Shown piece after piece: positions 19,685 through 28,201 of a stretch of DNA of 34,281 nt. A model generated the notes under the pieces. It made no database searches. It was not told the origin of the DNA and saw only the letters and a list, made by a program, of their open reading frames with translations. Source of the stretch: Alphaproteobacteria bacterium (GTDB taxonomy: Bacteria > Pseudomonadota > Alphaproteobacteria > Sphingomonadales > Govanellaceae); contig RFJA01000288.1 of the NCBI GenBank assembly GCA_003695065.1, positions 1-34,281 on the forward strand, read 5' to 3'. Both the position numbers and the translations under genes were made by a program. Positions within the stretch are counted from its first letter, which is position 1; each line of letters starts with the position of its first letter.

Positions 19685-19842
19685 GGGATTGCACCCCACT
19701 GCTCGAAACATCAAACCCTCACAATACGCTACCGGGAATGTCTTTACAAGAAAGCGAGCTTCACCGACGGGATCTATCTCTGTCTATCTTTGGGAAAGGG
19801 GCGGGGGATTGAGTTTCCGGACGCATTGTGGTTGTTTCTATC

Positions 19843-19854
19843 TTGTAAATACAA
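19843..19854. promoter_or_regulatory. Putative GntR/HutC operator (site G) TTGTAAATACAA
   Basis: Perfect TTGTA/TACAA arms between two divergent MFS genes. Confidence 0.7.
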
Positions 19855-19907
19855 TCTGAGGGGAGTGGACTGCTGCCCCTTCATTGCCACGAGGAGTTGG
19901 AGTAATC

Positions 19908-21149
19908 ATGCGCAAGTGGGGCCGGGAAGTTCTAGGTGGGATCCGGGATCCCTATTATCGCGGTGCACTGATCCTTTTCGTTTTTGGGCCCATGTTATTT
20001 CTGATCCAGCCGCTGGTGATTGGCGCGGTCAGCGACGCCTACGAATTAACGCACCGACAGATCGGCTGGTTTGCTTCCAGCGATCTATATGGCAGCGCGC
20101 TGGCTGCTTTCGTGGCTGGCTTCTGGATAACGCGCGTCTCGCCCCTGATCCCGATTGTCGGCGGGCTGATCTGCTTTATCCTTGGGAATCTGATTACCCT
20201 TGGTTCGCCGTCTTTCGATGCGTTGCTTCTCGTCCGGATGTTTTGTGGAGCAGGCGCAGGAACGGTCGTGTCCGTGGCAACTGTGATCCTCGGTCGTCAC
20301 CAGAGCCCCGCCTTCGTCTTTGGGGTGGGCATTGCTGGCCGGTCGTTTGTGTCGACTATCGCCTTGTTTGCGTTGCCCACTCCTATCGCTTCCTTTGGAT
20401 TTCAGGCAGCATACTGGTTTCTGATCGGGGTTGCCGTAATCGCCTTCGTCTTTGGTTCCGCCATACGATCGTGGGGCCTCGATGTTTCTGCGACCCAAGA
20501 AGAGAGCGCTCGACGGGATGATCGTCAGAACTTTGAAGGTGCGAATAACCGCAGGGGCGCGCTGTTGTCGATCTTCGGTCTCTTATCAAGTCTGTTTCTC
20601 CTCACTGCTGTTGCCGCCGTCTGGGCTTATTCTCAGCCAATTGCAAAGGAATCAGGGATTGACCTCGAGTTTGTAGGGTTTGCGGCTGGCCTGGCCGGGG
20701 TGTCTGCAGTGCTTGCATCACTAGTGGCGTCGGTAACTGGGCGGAAAGGTACGCTTCGATTACAGCTCGTGGCCAGTATAACAATTCTCCTGGGCGCGAC
20801 TGCATGCCTCCAGCCCGGCGTCAGCCCGCTCCTTTTCGCTGTCGCCATCTTCATATTCAAGGGCGCATACTGCTTCGTCATTGCTCTTCAAATGGCCATA
20901 GTGGCGTTTGTCGACCGCTCCGGACGGTTTTTGGCGGTCTTGCCTTCGTTCCAGATTCTTGGCTCGGCCATTGGTCCCTCGCTCGTTGCCCTAGCAATGA
21001 CCGCTGGAGACCTATCCATGGTGACGGTAATTGCCGGGTCAATGTTGGCAGCCACACTCCTCAGTATTCTGCTGCCTGCGAGGGTGACGGATACAGGGGG
21101 CCGCCTCGCGTCCAGAGCCGCTCTGGGGGCCGGTGGGGCGGGGACATGA
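19908..21149 (+). CDS. MFS transporter
   Basis: About 12 hydrophobic segments (GALILFVFGPMLFLIQPLVIGAV...). ATG 19908 is preceded by GAGGAG. Confidence 0.75.
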   Translation: MRKWGREVLGGIRDPYYRGALILFVFGPMLFLIQPLVIGAVSDAYELTHRQIGWFASSDLYGSALAAFVAGFWITRVSPLIPIVGGLICFILGNLITLGSPSFDALLLVRMFCGAGAGTVVSVATVILGRHQSPAFVFGVGIAGRSFVSTIALFALPTPIASFGFQAAYWFLIGVAVIAFVFGSAIRSWGLDVSATQEESARRDDRQNFEGANNRRGALLSIFGLLSSLFLLTAVAAVWAYSQPIAKESGIDLEFVGFAAGLAGVSAVLASLVASVTGRKGTLRLQLVASITILLGATACLQPGVSPLLFAVAIFIFKGAYCFVIALQMAIVAFVDRSGRFLAVLPSFQILGSAIGPSLVALAMTAGDLSMVTVIAGSMLAATLLSILLPARVTDTGGRLASRAALGAGGAGT

Positions 21150-21337
21150 TAAAAAGACAATTTCCCGAGTCGTGTCTGTTTGGGCCTATTTTAACCAGAA
21201 GAGTTGATGTTCCGGCACATTGAACCTAGCGACATACCTCGGCATCTGGATTGGGGGCGCTAGCTCAAGCTTCTGAAATACAATGAAAAGGTTGTCCTCT
21301 TGTCGGGGATACTAAAAACCGTTTGCTTTGAATAAAA

Positions 21338-21351
21338 GTTGATAATACAAC
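21338..21351. promoter_or_regulatory. Putative degenerate operator (site H) GTTGATAATACAAC
   Basis: GTTG..CAAC arms, two mismatches to the core; upstream of the LigM-like gene. Confidence 0.45.
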
Positions 21352-21444
21352 TATGGGAGTCTCATCCGAGCAAATTGTCGGCTTTGCCCCTCAGGCGGGC
21401 GCAATGTTCGAATACGCGAAGAATTGATAAGGAGGTCTGTCCTG

Positions 21445-22815
21445 ATGTCTAGCCGGTCGCTTGAAGACAAGATCAAGGAAGTCGGGAATCCGGTCGATAT
21501 GCTGCGGAATGCGCAGATCGGGCCCTATGAATTCCCGATCAAGAGCGAATTCAGTAACTGGCGGGATGAGCAGGAGGCCTGGAACAAGACGGCGGTCCTT
21601 TTCGATCAGTCCTATCACATGACGGATCACTATATTGAAGGCCCGGATGTCAAGCGGCTGCTCAAGGACCTCGGGATCAACTCCTTCGAGACTTTCGGTC
21701 GCAACAAGGCCAAGCAATTGGTGGTTTGCAACTACGACGGTTACGTCATTGGCGACGCAATCCTGTTTGGCCTTGAAGAAGACAAGGTCAATATTGTCAA
21801 CCGTCCCGTGGCGGGGAACTGGGTCCAGTTCCATGCCGAGACGGGCGGCTATGATGTGAAGGTGGACAAGGATGACCGTGCCCTCGACAACACCGGCGTC
21901 CGCAAGGGTTACCGTTTCGAAGTTCAGGGCCCGAACGCCTGGGAAATCCTTGAGAAGGTGAACGGCGGCCCCATCGAAGGTTTCAAGTTCTTCGGTATGG
22001 GCGAAATCACCATCGCCGGGCGCAAGGTCCGGGCGCTTCGCCACGGCATGGCGGGTGCGGCGGGCCTCGAGCTTTTCGGCCCCTATGAGGAGCGCGAGGA
22101 CATCCGGGGTGCAATCCTCGAGGCGGGCCGGGACCTTGGCCTTCTCGAGGCCGGGTCCAAGACCTATTCAACGGTTGCCCACGAATCCGGGTGGATCCCG
22201 TCTCCGCTTCCGGCCATCTTTACCGGCGACAAGATGAAGGCGTTCAGGGAATGGCTGCCTGCCGACGGGTTCGAGGCCAATGGCTCGCTCGGTGGCAGCA
22301 TGGTAAGCGATAATGTTGAGGATTATTACCTGACGCCCTGGGATCTCGGTTACGGGCACATCCTGAAATTCGACCATGACTTCATCGGCCGCGAGGCGCT
22401 TGAGAAGATGAAGGACCAGCCCCACCGCAAGAAGATGACGCTGGTGTGGGAGCCCGAAGACGTGATCCGCATCTTTGCATCCCTGTTCAATGACGGCGAT
22501 CGCTTCAAGTTCATGGACATGCCGGCGTCCCACTATGCAACCTATCCCTACGATATGGTGGTCAAGGGTGACAGGCAGGTCGGGATTTCCTGCTATCCGG
22601 TCTACACCTCCAATTATCGGCGCTGGATTTCGCTCTGCATGCTGGACGAGAGCGTGGCCAATGTGGGTGACGAGCTTGAAATCGTCTGGGGTGAGCCCGG
22701 CGGTGGGTCCGACAAGCCCGTGGTCGAGCGTCACATCCAGACCCGGGTGCGGGCGAAGGTCACTGACTGCCCCATCTCGAAGACGGCGCGGGAAGTCTAT
22801 CGGAAAAATCCCTGA
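21445..22815 (+). CDS. Tetrahydrofolate-dependent O-demethylase, LigM/DesA-like (GcvT fold)
   Basis: NPVDMLRNAQIGPYEFPIKSEFSNWRDEQEAWNKTAVLFDQSYHM; YRFEVQGPNAWEILEKVNGG; RALRHGMAGAAGLELFGPYEERE; ESGWIPSPLPAIFTGDKMKAFREWLP; FDHDFIGREALEKM. Strong SD AAGGAGG. Confidence 0.85.
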   Translation: MSSRSLEDKIKEVGNPVDMLRNAQIGPYEFPIKSEFSNWRDEQEAWNKTAVLFDQSYHMTDHYIEGPDVKRLLKDLGINSFETFGRNKAKQLVVCNYDGYVIGDAILFGLEEDKVNIVNRPVAGNWVQFHAETGGYDVKVDKDDRALDNTGVRKGYRFEVQGPNAWEILEKVNGGPIEGFKFFGMGEITIAGRKVRALRHGMAGAAGLELFGPYEEREDIRGAILEAGRDLGLLEAGSKTYSTVAHESGWIPSPLPAIFTGDKMKAFREWLPADGFEANGSLGGSMVSDNVEDYYLTPWDLGYGHILKFDHDFIGREALEKMKDQPHRKKMTLVWEPEDVIRIFASLFNDGDRFKFMDMPASHYATYPYDMVVKGDRQVGISCYPVYTSNYRRWISLCMLDESVANVGDELEIVWGEPGGGSDKPVVERHIQTRVRAKVTDCPISKTAREVYRKNP

Positions 22816-22884
22816 GAACTTTGAGGGGTCCGATATGTCATCCGACCTGCGGGCACTCGCGGCATAGCTTGAACGGAGACCTGT

Positions 22885-23805
22885 GTGGCGGACACCATCA
22901 ATAGCGACGCGGCGCTTTCACGCCTGCTGACCGGATATTCGGCGGAAGTCACATCGCCGGACCGCAAGGCCATTGATGCAGCGGCGGATGTCATGCCTGA
23001 AGGCGCTCGGGTCTATATCGCGGCGCTCCCGAACAAACCGGTGGATGGTCAGGTGGAGGCGGCCTCAAGGCTGCGGGGCATCGGGCTTGAACCCGTTCCT
23101 CATCTGGTGGCGCGTAGTTTCGCAAGTCCCGAAGACCTCGACAGGCTTCTCGGGCAGCTCGTGGAGGGTGCGGCCATAGAGCGAGCGCTTGTTCTGGGTG
23201 GTGACCGGGATGATCCCGCAGGGAACATGACGTCCGCGCTGGATATCATCAGGACAGGGCTTTTAGAGGATCACGGTATCCGCCGTATCTCCATCGGGTG
23301 TTACCCTGAAGGCCATCCACGGATCAGCGATGAGGAGCTGCGTCGTGCTTTGCATGAAAAGCTGGAGGCGGCGGACAAGGCCGGGCTTGAAACGATCCTG
23401 GTCAGCCAGTTTTGTTTTGACCCCAATGCAATACTGAATTTTGTCCGGGATTTGCGGGCGGACGGTATCAATACGCCTATTCGCATCGGTGTGGCAGGCC
23501 CGGCCAAGGCTGCGACGCTGATCAAGTACGCCATGATATGCGGGGTCGGCCCGTCGCTTCGCGCACTGAAGGAACGGCAAAGTCTGGCCCGCAACCTGCT
23601 GGGTGCGGTCACGCCAGAGGACATTCTTCGTGATGTTGCCGTTGCGCGGGAGCGGGAGCCCGAGCTTAGGATCTGGGGGATTCACTTTTTCACGTTTGCG
23701 GCGCTCAGGAAATCCATCGAGTGGGCAGAAGAGCGGATTGACAGGTCAAAGGACCCGGATGCGGTCCCCGATGACGTTTTCGCTGAAAACTCCGAAAAGC
23801 CATAA
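22885..23805 (+). CDS. metF: Methylenetetrahydrofolate reductase family (MetF-like)
   Basis: GTG start; VYIAALP, LVLGGDRDDPAGN, ISIGCYPEGHP, ETILVSQFCFDPNAILNFVRDLRADGINTPIRIGVAGPA. Confidence 0.85.
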   Translation: MADTINSDAALSRLLTGYSAEVTSPDRKAIDAAADVMPEGARVYIAALPNKPVDGQVEAASRLRGIGLEPVPHLVARSFASPEDLDRLLGQLVEGAAIERALVLGGDRDDPAGNMTSALDIIRTGLLEDHGIRRISIGCYPEGHPRISDEELRRALHEKLEAADKAGLETILVSQFCFDPNAILNFVRDLRADGINTPIRIGVAGPAKAATLIKYAMICGVGPSLRALKERQSLARNLLGAVTPEDILRDVAVAREREPELRIWGIHFFTFAALRKSIEWAEERIDRSKDPDAVPDDVFAENSEKP

Positions 23806-23864
23806 GACCGGCTTTCAGGGTTTGCGGGGGGTGTAGCCTCCGGGCCCTCAGAAGGAGAGATGTA

Positions 23865-24467
23865 ATGGCAAGGCGGAATTCATATCTCGAACTTGTTAAT
23901 GGGCCCCCCAATCCGTTGCAGGAGGCATTGGGGCTAAACAAGGCGGCCGGTGAGATGGTGAATGCCTACCATCAGGTGGTCATGCGTGGCGAATCCAGCA
24001 TTTCTCCCGCCCTCAGGGAAGCCATTGCGGCTTTTGTATCCACCCTCAACATGTGCCCATTGTGCAGCGAGGCCCATACCCGTGTCGCAGAGTTACTGGG
24101 CGTTGACCCCGATGTGATCTTGGCGCTGCGTAAAGATGTGGAGGGAGCGCCGGTGAGGGAAAAGGAGCGCCCGCTCTTTGCCTACGCCAAGAAGATGACC
24201 CTGGCTCCTTCTACATTATCGAAAACCGATGCAGAGCGTGTCTTCAAGGCAGGATGGAACGATCGAGATCTGCACGACGTGATTAACGTCATCTGCATCT
24301 TCAATTTCATAAATCGGTTCGTCCTCGGTCACGGAATAGAGGTGAGCGAGGCGGATGTGGAATACAGCGCGCAGATGCTTGCGAGCAAAGGTTACTGGGA
24401 TGGGGAAAAAGTCCCTGCCCTTGGTGATATCTTCTTTACCGAAGTTCGGCCGATACTTGCACAATAG
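23865..24467 (+). CDS. AhpD/carboxymuconolactone decarboxylase-like protein
   Basis: FVSTLNMCPLCSEAHTRVAELLG (CxxCxxxH); all-alpha AhpD-like pattern. Confidence 0.75.
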   Translation: MARRNSYLELVNGPPNPLQEALGLNKAAGEMVNAYHQVVMRGESSISPALREAIAAFVSTLNMCPLCSEAHTRVAELLGVDPDVILALRKDVEGAPVREKERPLFAYAKKMTLAPSTLSKTDAERVFKAGWNDRDLHDVINVICIFNFINRFVLGHGIEVSEADVEYSAQMLASKGYWDGEKVPALGDIFFTEVRPILAQ

Positions 24468-24531
24468 TCTGTTCATTATGATGCGCCATGTTCTCTGATA
24501 TCCGTTCATGTGCCGAGAGGAGAAAAGCCCG

Positions 24532-25392
24532 ATGATCAATCCTTTGATCCTCACCCTGTCCTGCGATGACAAGCCAGGCATTGTCGCCGCGGTCACGACC
24601 CTTCTTCATGAGAACGGTGGCAACATCCTTGAGGCCCAGCAGTTCGACGATATGGAGACCGGGCGCTTCTTCATGCGTGTGATGTTCAACCTGTCTGACG
24701 AGGGCGGGTCTGCAGAGGAGGTGAGGGAGCAGTTCCACCGCCTTGCAGAAGAGTATGGTATGGACTGGAGAATTCGTGCCCGGAATGCGCGGAAACGCGT
24801 TTTGATGATGGTTTCAAAGTTCGATCACTGTCTTGGTGACCTGCTCTACAAGATGCGCATTGGGGAACTAAACATGGATGTTGTGGGGATCATCTCCAAT
24901 CATCCCAAGGATGCGTTGAACCTCACCACGTTCGGTGACATCCCTTATCATCATCTTCCGATCACGAAAGAAACCAAGCCTGAGCAGGAAGCCCAGGTCA
25001 AAAAGATCATCGAGGACACGGGCGCCGAACTGGTGGTGCTCGCCCGGTACATGCAGGTTCTGTCCGATGACATGTGCCGCTTTCTTGATGGCCGATGCGT
25101 CAACATTCATCACAGTTTCCTGCCCGGCTTCAAGGGCGCAAAACCCTATCACCAGGCGCATAGCCGGGGGGTAAAGATGATCGGTGCAACGGCTCATTTC
25201 GTGACCAGGGATCTTGATGAGGGTCCGATCATCGCCCAGGATGTGGAGCCCATAACCCATGCGGACTCGCCGGATGACCTTGTGCGAAAGGGCCGGGATA
25301 TAGAGCGCAGGGTACTCTCCCGGGCCGTGGCCCATATCCTGGAGGACAGGGTCCTGATGAACGGATCGAAGACGGTGGTTTTTGCAGGATGA
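24532..25392 (+). CDS. purU: Formyltetrahydrofolate deformylase
   Basis: N-terminal ACT domain (LTLSCDDKPGIVAAVTTLLHENGGNI) and hydrolase HHSFLPGFKGAKPYHQAHSRGVKMIGATAHFVTRDLDEGPIIAQDV. Confidence 0.93.
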   Translation: MINPLILTLSCDDKPGIVAAVTTLLHENGGNILEAQQFDDMETGRFFMRVMFNLSDEGGSAEEVREQFHRLAEEYGMDWRIRARNARKRVLMMVSKFDHCLGDLLYKMRIGELNMDVVGIISNHPKDALNLTTFGDIPYHHLPITKETKPEQEAQVKKIIEDTGAELVVLARYMQVLSDDMCRFLDGRCVNIHHSFLPGFKGAKPYHQAHSRGVKMIGATAHFVTRDLDEGPIIAQDVEPITHADSPDDLVRKGRDIERRVLSRAVAHILEDRVLMNGSKTVVFAG

Positions 25393-26237
25393 CGAAGATG
25401 CTGGACTGGCTTGAAGATCAGTACGTTACAGATCTCGCGCGCCAGAAATCATCTGACCTTTTTGCGGAATATGCGGAGCGCAGTGCAGAATGCGCACGCA
25501 CTCTCGGGACGCACATAGATGTCCCTTACGGTGACGCCCCTCGGCAGCGCCTGGACATTTACATGCCCGCGAGCGATGCGCCTGTGCCCGCCCTGTTCTT
25601 TATTCACGGCGGATACTGGAAAGCCGGGGACAAATCCATGCGCAGCTTCCCGGCGCCTGCCTGGGTTAACCGCGGGTGCGCCTTCATTGCGATCAATTAC
25701 CGCCTCCTGCCGGACACGCCCCTGGCGTCCATTCTGTCTGACGCGCGCTCCGCGCTGATCTGGGTGATGCGAAACGCTGAAGGGATCGGAATAGACCCCG
25801 CCCGCATTGCTATCTCGGGCACATCGGCGGGCGGGCACCTCTCCGCAATGCTGGCGACAGAGGACTGGCGTGCTTACGGTGGCGGGGCTCCGGGAGGAAT
25901 TAGCTGTGCGGCCCTCATCAGCGGGCTCTTTGACCTTGGGCCCTTGCTCGCCACTTCCATGGGATCTGCCCTCGCGTTGACGCCTGCGGATGCGCACGAA
26001 TTGAGTCCTGTCAATCGACTCCCCTGCGACCAGCTTCCGGTGATGATTGCGGTGGGCGAACAGGAATCCGATGCGTTTAAATATCAGAGCAAGGCTCTGG
26101 CCAACCGCTGGCAGGCATTTGGTTTGTCGCCAAAGCTCTCCGTCGTGCCGGAGCGGGACCATTTCACGGTTTTTGCGGACCTCGCAGATCCCGATAGCGA
26201 GCTTTCCTGTTTCGTGGCGCAAAATCTGGGTGTTTAA
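25389..26237 (+). CDS. Alpha/beta hydrolase (esterase / arylformamidase-like)
   Basis: FFIHGGYWKAGDKS oxyanion motif; nucleophile elbow GTSAGGHLSA; 4-nt overlap with purU. Confidence 0.82.
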   Translation: MTKMLDWLEDQYVTDLARQKSSDLFAEYAERSAECARTLGTHIDVPYGDAPRQRLDIYMPASDAPVPALFFIHGGYWKAGDKSMRSFPAPAWVNRGCAFIAINYRLLPDTPLASILSDARSALIWVMRNAEGIGIDPARIAISGTSAGGHLSAMLATEDWRAYGGGAPGGISCAALISGLFDLGPLLATSMGSALALTPADAHELSPVNRLPCDQLPVMIAVGEQESDAFKYQSKALANRWQAFGLSPKLSVVPERDHFTVFADLADPDSELSCFVAQNLGV

Positions 26238-26264
26238 GTCCGAAACCTGATCGGCCCTCTTTTG

Positions 26265-26278
26265 GTTGTATTTACAAC
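26265..26278. promoter_or_regulatory. Putative GntR/HutC operator (site I) GTTGTATTTACAAC
   Basis: Perfect 6-bp arms upstream of the FAD enzyme/AcnX operon. Confidence 0.72.
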
Positions 26279-26378
26279 TTTTCTCGCCTATAGTCTGGAA
26301 AACTTCGACAAGCGTAAGCAGAGAGTGCTGTCGGCTGTTCAACGGGCAGGTCGGCCATGGGAAGGTACGGAAAACCAT

Positions 26379-27953
26379 ATGACGGACAAGTATGATGCGA
26401 TAATTGTTGGCGGCGGCCACAATGGATTGACATGTGGCGCCTATCTCTCGAAAGCGGGCCTCAAGACGCTTGTGATTGAACGCCGTGATATTCTGGGCGG
26501 GGCGGCCGTCACGGAAGAGTTTTCACCGGGCTTCAGCGCGTCGTCCTATTCCTTCATCATGGGGCACCTGCACCCCAAGGTGATCAAGGACCTTGAGCTT
26601 GAGAAGTTCGGCCTGAGCCGCGTGGTCGTTGATAACGTTATCAACCCGACCGAGGACGGTGACTGCATCGTCTTCTCCAAGGACCCGAAGAAGACGCAGG
26701 CCCAGATCGCACGCTTTTCCCAGAAGGATGCGGAGAATTACCCCAAGTTCTTCGCCTCCATGCAGAACGCCATCGACCTCTTGCGCCGCCTTCAGTTCGA
26801 AGTGCCGGTGGACCCGGTCAAGCGGGATATCAAGTCCCTGATCAAGGCCGGCAAGTTCGGCTGGAAATACCGGGATGTGAGCGACGAAATCTACGATATC
26901 ATCGACGGCCTCTCCTTGAGCGCGCACGATTATGTGGACCGCTGGTTCGAAACCCCGGTGGTCAAGGCGAAATTCATGTACTGGGCGACCATAGGCGGTA
27001 ACGTCGGCCCCTATTCGCCGGGCACCGCCTTCTACCTGATCGCTCACCTGATCGGTCAACTGGGCATGAGCTTCCCCATTGGCGGCATGGGCGCCATATC
27101 GAATGCCATTCACGCGTCCGGCAAAACGGCAGGTCTCGAGACGCGGGTCTCTGCCCCGGTGGAAAAAATCCTCGTTCGCGACGGGCGGGCCTATGGCGTG
27201 CGCCTTGAAAGTGGGGAGGAAATCCATGCCAGGTGCGTGGTCACCAACGTCAACGCCAAGATCGCGTTCGGCCAGATGGTGGACAAGGAACATCTGCCCG
27301 AAGAAATCGTTGGCAGGATCAGTCGCTATCGGACACGGGGCAAATCGTTCAAGATCCTTTGCGCGACGGACAGCCTGCCTGAGTACGCGTCCTTTAGCCA
27401 GGAAAAGACCGGGGTCGATTACCCCGCCTATGCCCATATCGGTCCCACGCCCGAATACCTGGAGCGGGCGTTCGACGATGCGAAATACGGCTGGTATTCC
27501 AAGAAGCCGTTCCTCTCGGCTATCGTGCCCACATATTATGACAAGACCCTCGCGCCCGAGGGCAAGCATGTGGTGTCGCTTTATGGCGGGGTCGCGCCTT
27601 TCGAACTTGAGGGCGGAAGCTGGGACAAGGAACGCAAGAACCTGGTCCGGAATGCCTTTGACGTCATGGACGAATACGCTCCCGGATTTTCGGATACGGT
27701 CCTCGACTATAAGCTGATCCTGCCCAAGGACATCGAAGAAGTGGTCAACATGCCGGGCGGCAATACGCTTCACGGTGAAATGACGCTGGATCAGTTGTTC
27801 TTCGGTCGTCCTGTTCCGGGCCTTGCCGATTATCGCAGCCCCATCACGGGCCTCTATCAGTGCGGTGCCTCAAGCCATCCGGGTGGTGCAGTGTCCGCCG
27901 TGCCGGGCCATAATGCGGCCCGCGAGATCCTGAAGGACTGGAAGCGGCTCTAG
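26379..27953 (+). CDS. FAD-dependent oxidoreductase, phytoene-desaturase/PYROXD2-like
   Basis: YDAIIVGGGHNGLTCGAYLSKAGLKTLVIERRDILGGAAVTEE; C-terminal GLYQCGASSHPGGAVSAVPGHNAAREIL. Confidence 0.9.
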   Translation: MTDKYDAIIVGGGHNGLTCGAYLSKAGLKTLVIERRDILGGAAVTEEFSPGFSASSYSFIMGHLHPKVIKDLELEKFGLSRVVVDNVINPTEDGDCIVFSKDPKKTQAQIARFSQKDAENYPKFFASMQNAIDLLRRLQFEVPVDPVKRDIKSLIKAGKFGWKYRDVSDEIYDIIDGLSLSAHDYVDRWFETPVVKAKFMYWATIGGNVGPYSPGTAFYLIAHLIGQLGMSFPIGGMGAISNAIHASGKTAGLETRVSAPVEKILVRDGRAYGVRLESGEEIHARCVVTNVNAKIAFGQMVDKEHLPEEIVGRISRYRTRGKSFKILCATDSLPEYASFSQEKTGVDYPAYAHIGPTPEYLERAFDDAKYGWYSKKPFLSAIVPTYYDKTLAPEGKHVVSLYGGVAPFELEGGSWDKERKNLVRNAFDVMDEYAPGFSDTVLDYKLILPKDIEEVVNMPGGNTLHGEMTLDQLFFGRPVPGLADYRSPITGLYQCGASSHPGGAVSAVPGHNAAREILKDWKRL

Positions 27954-27984
27954 GCCGCCCCCACATGAAGCGAAGGAGACTATA

Positions 27985-28176
27985 ATGGCGATTGTAAGAG
28001 TGATCATGCTTGAGGGCCGAAGCACCGAAATCAAGGCGCGGGTGATCAAGGGCATCACCGAGGTGATGAACCGGGAAGTGGATCCGGACCCGAGCCATGT
28101 GCGGGTCGTCATCGAGGAGGTCAAGCCCGAAAACTATGGTGTGGCCGGTCGCTACATCGGCCAGCCGGCTGACTGA
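27985..28176 (+). CDS. 4-oxalocrotonate tautomerase family protein with Ala replacing Pro-1
   Basis: MAIVRVIMLEGRSTEIKARVIKGITEVMNREVDPDPSHVRVVIEEVKPENYGVAGRYIGQ; AAGGAG SD upstream of the ATG. Confidence 0.88.
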   Translation: MAIVRVIMLEGRSTEIKARVIKGITEVMNREVDPDPSHVRVVIEEVKPENYGVAGRYIGQPAD

Positions 28177-28201
28177 TAACAACGGTTGAAGAGGTAAACA
28201 C

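Noticed and set aside
21445-22815. DMSP demethylase (DmdA) or glycine-cleavage T-protein as the identity of the GcvT-fold gene
   Set aside because: The N-terminus, RALRHGMAGA and ESGWIPSPLPAIFTGDKMKAFREWLP segments fit LigM/DesA better, and the metF/purU and oxalomesaconate context agrees.
26523-27773. Long minus-strand ORF (416 aa) opposite the FAD enzyme
   Set aside because: Antisense shadow ORF, no family resemblance; the same applies to 28298-29389, 31168-32106, 25449-26420 and 7445-8086.
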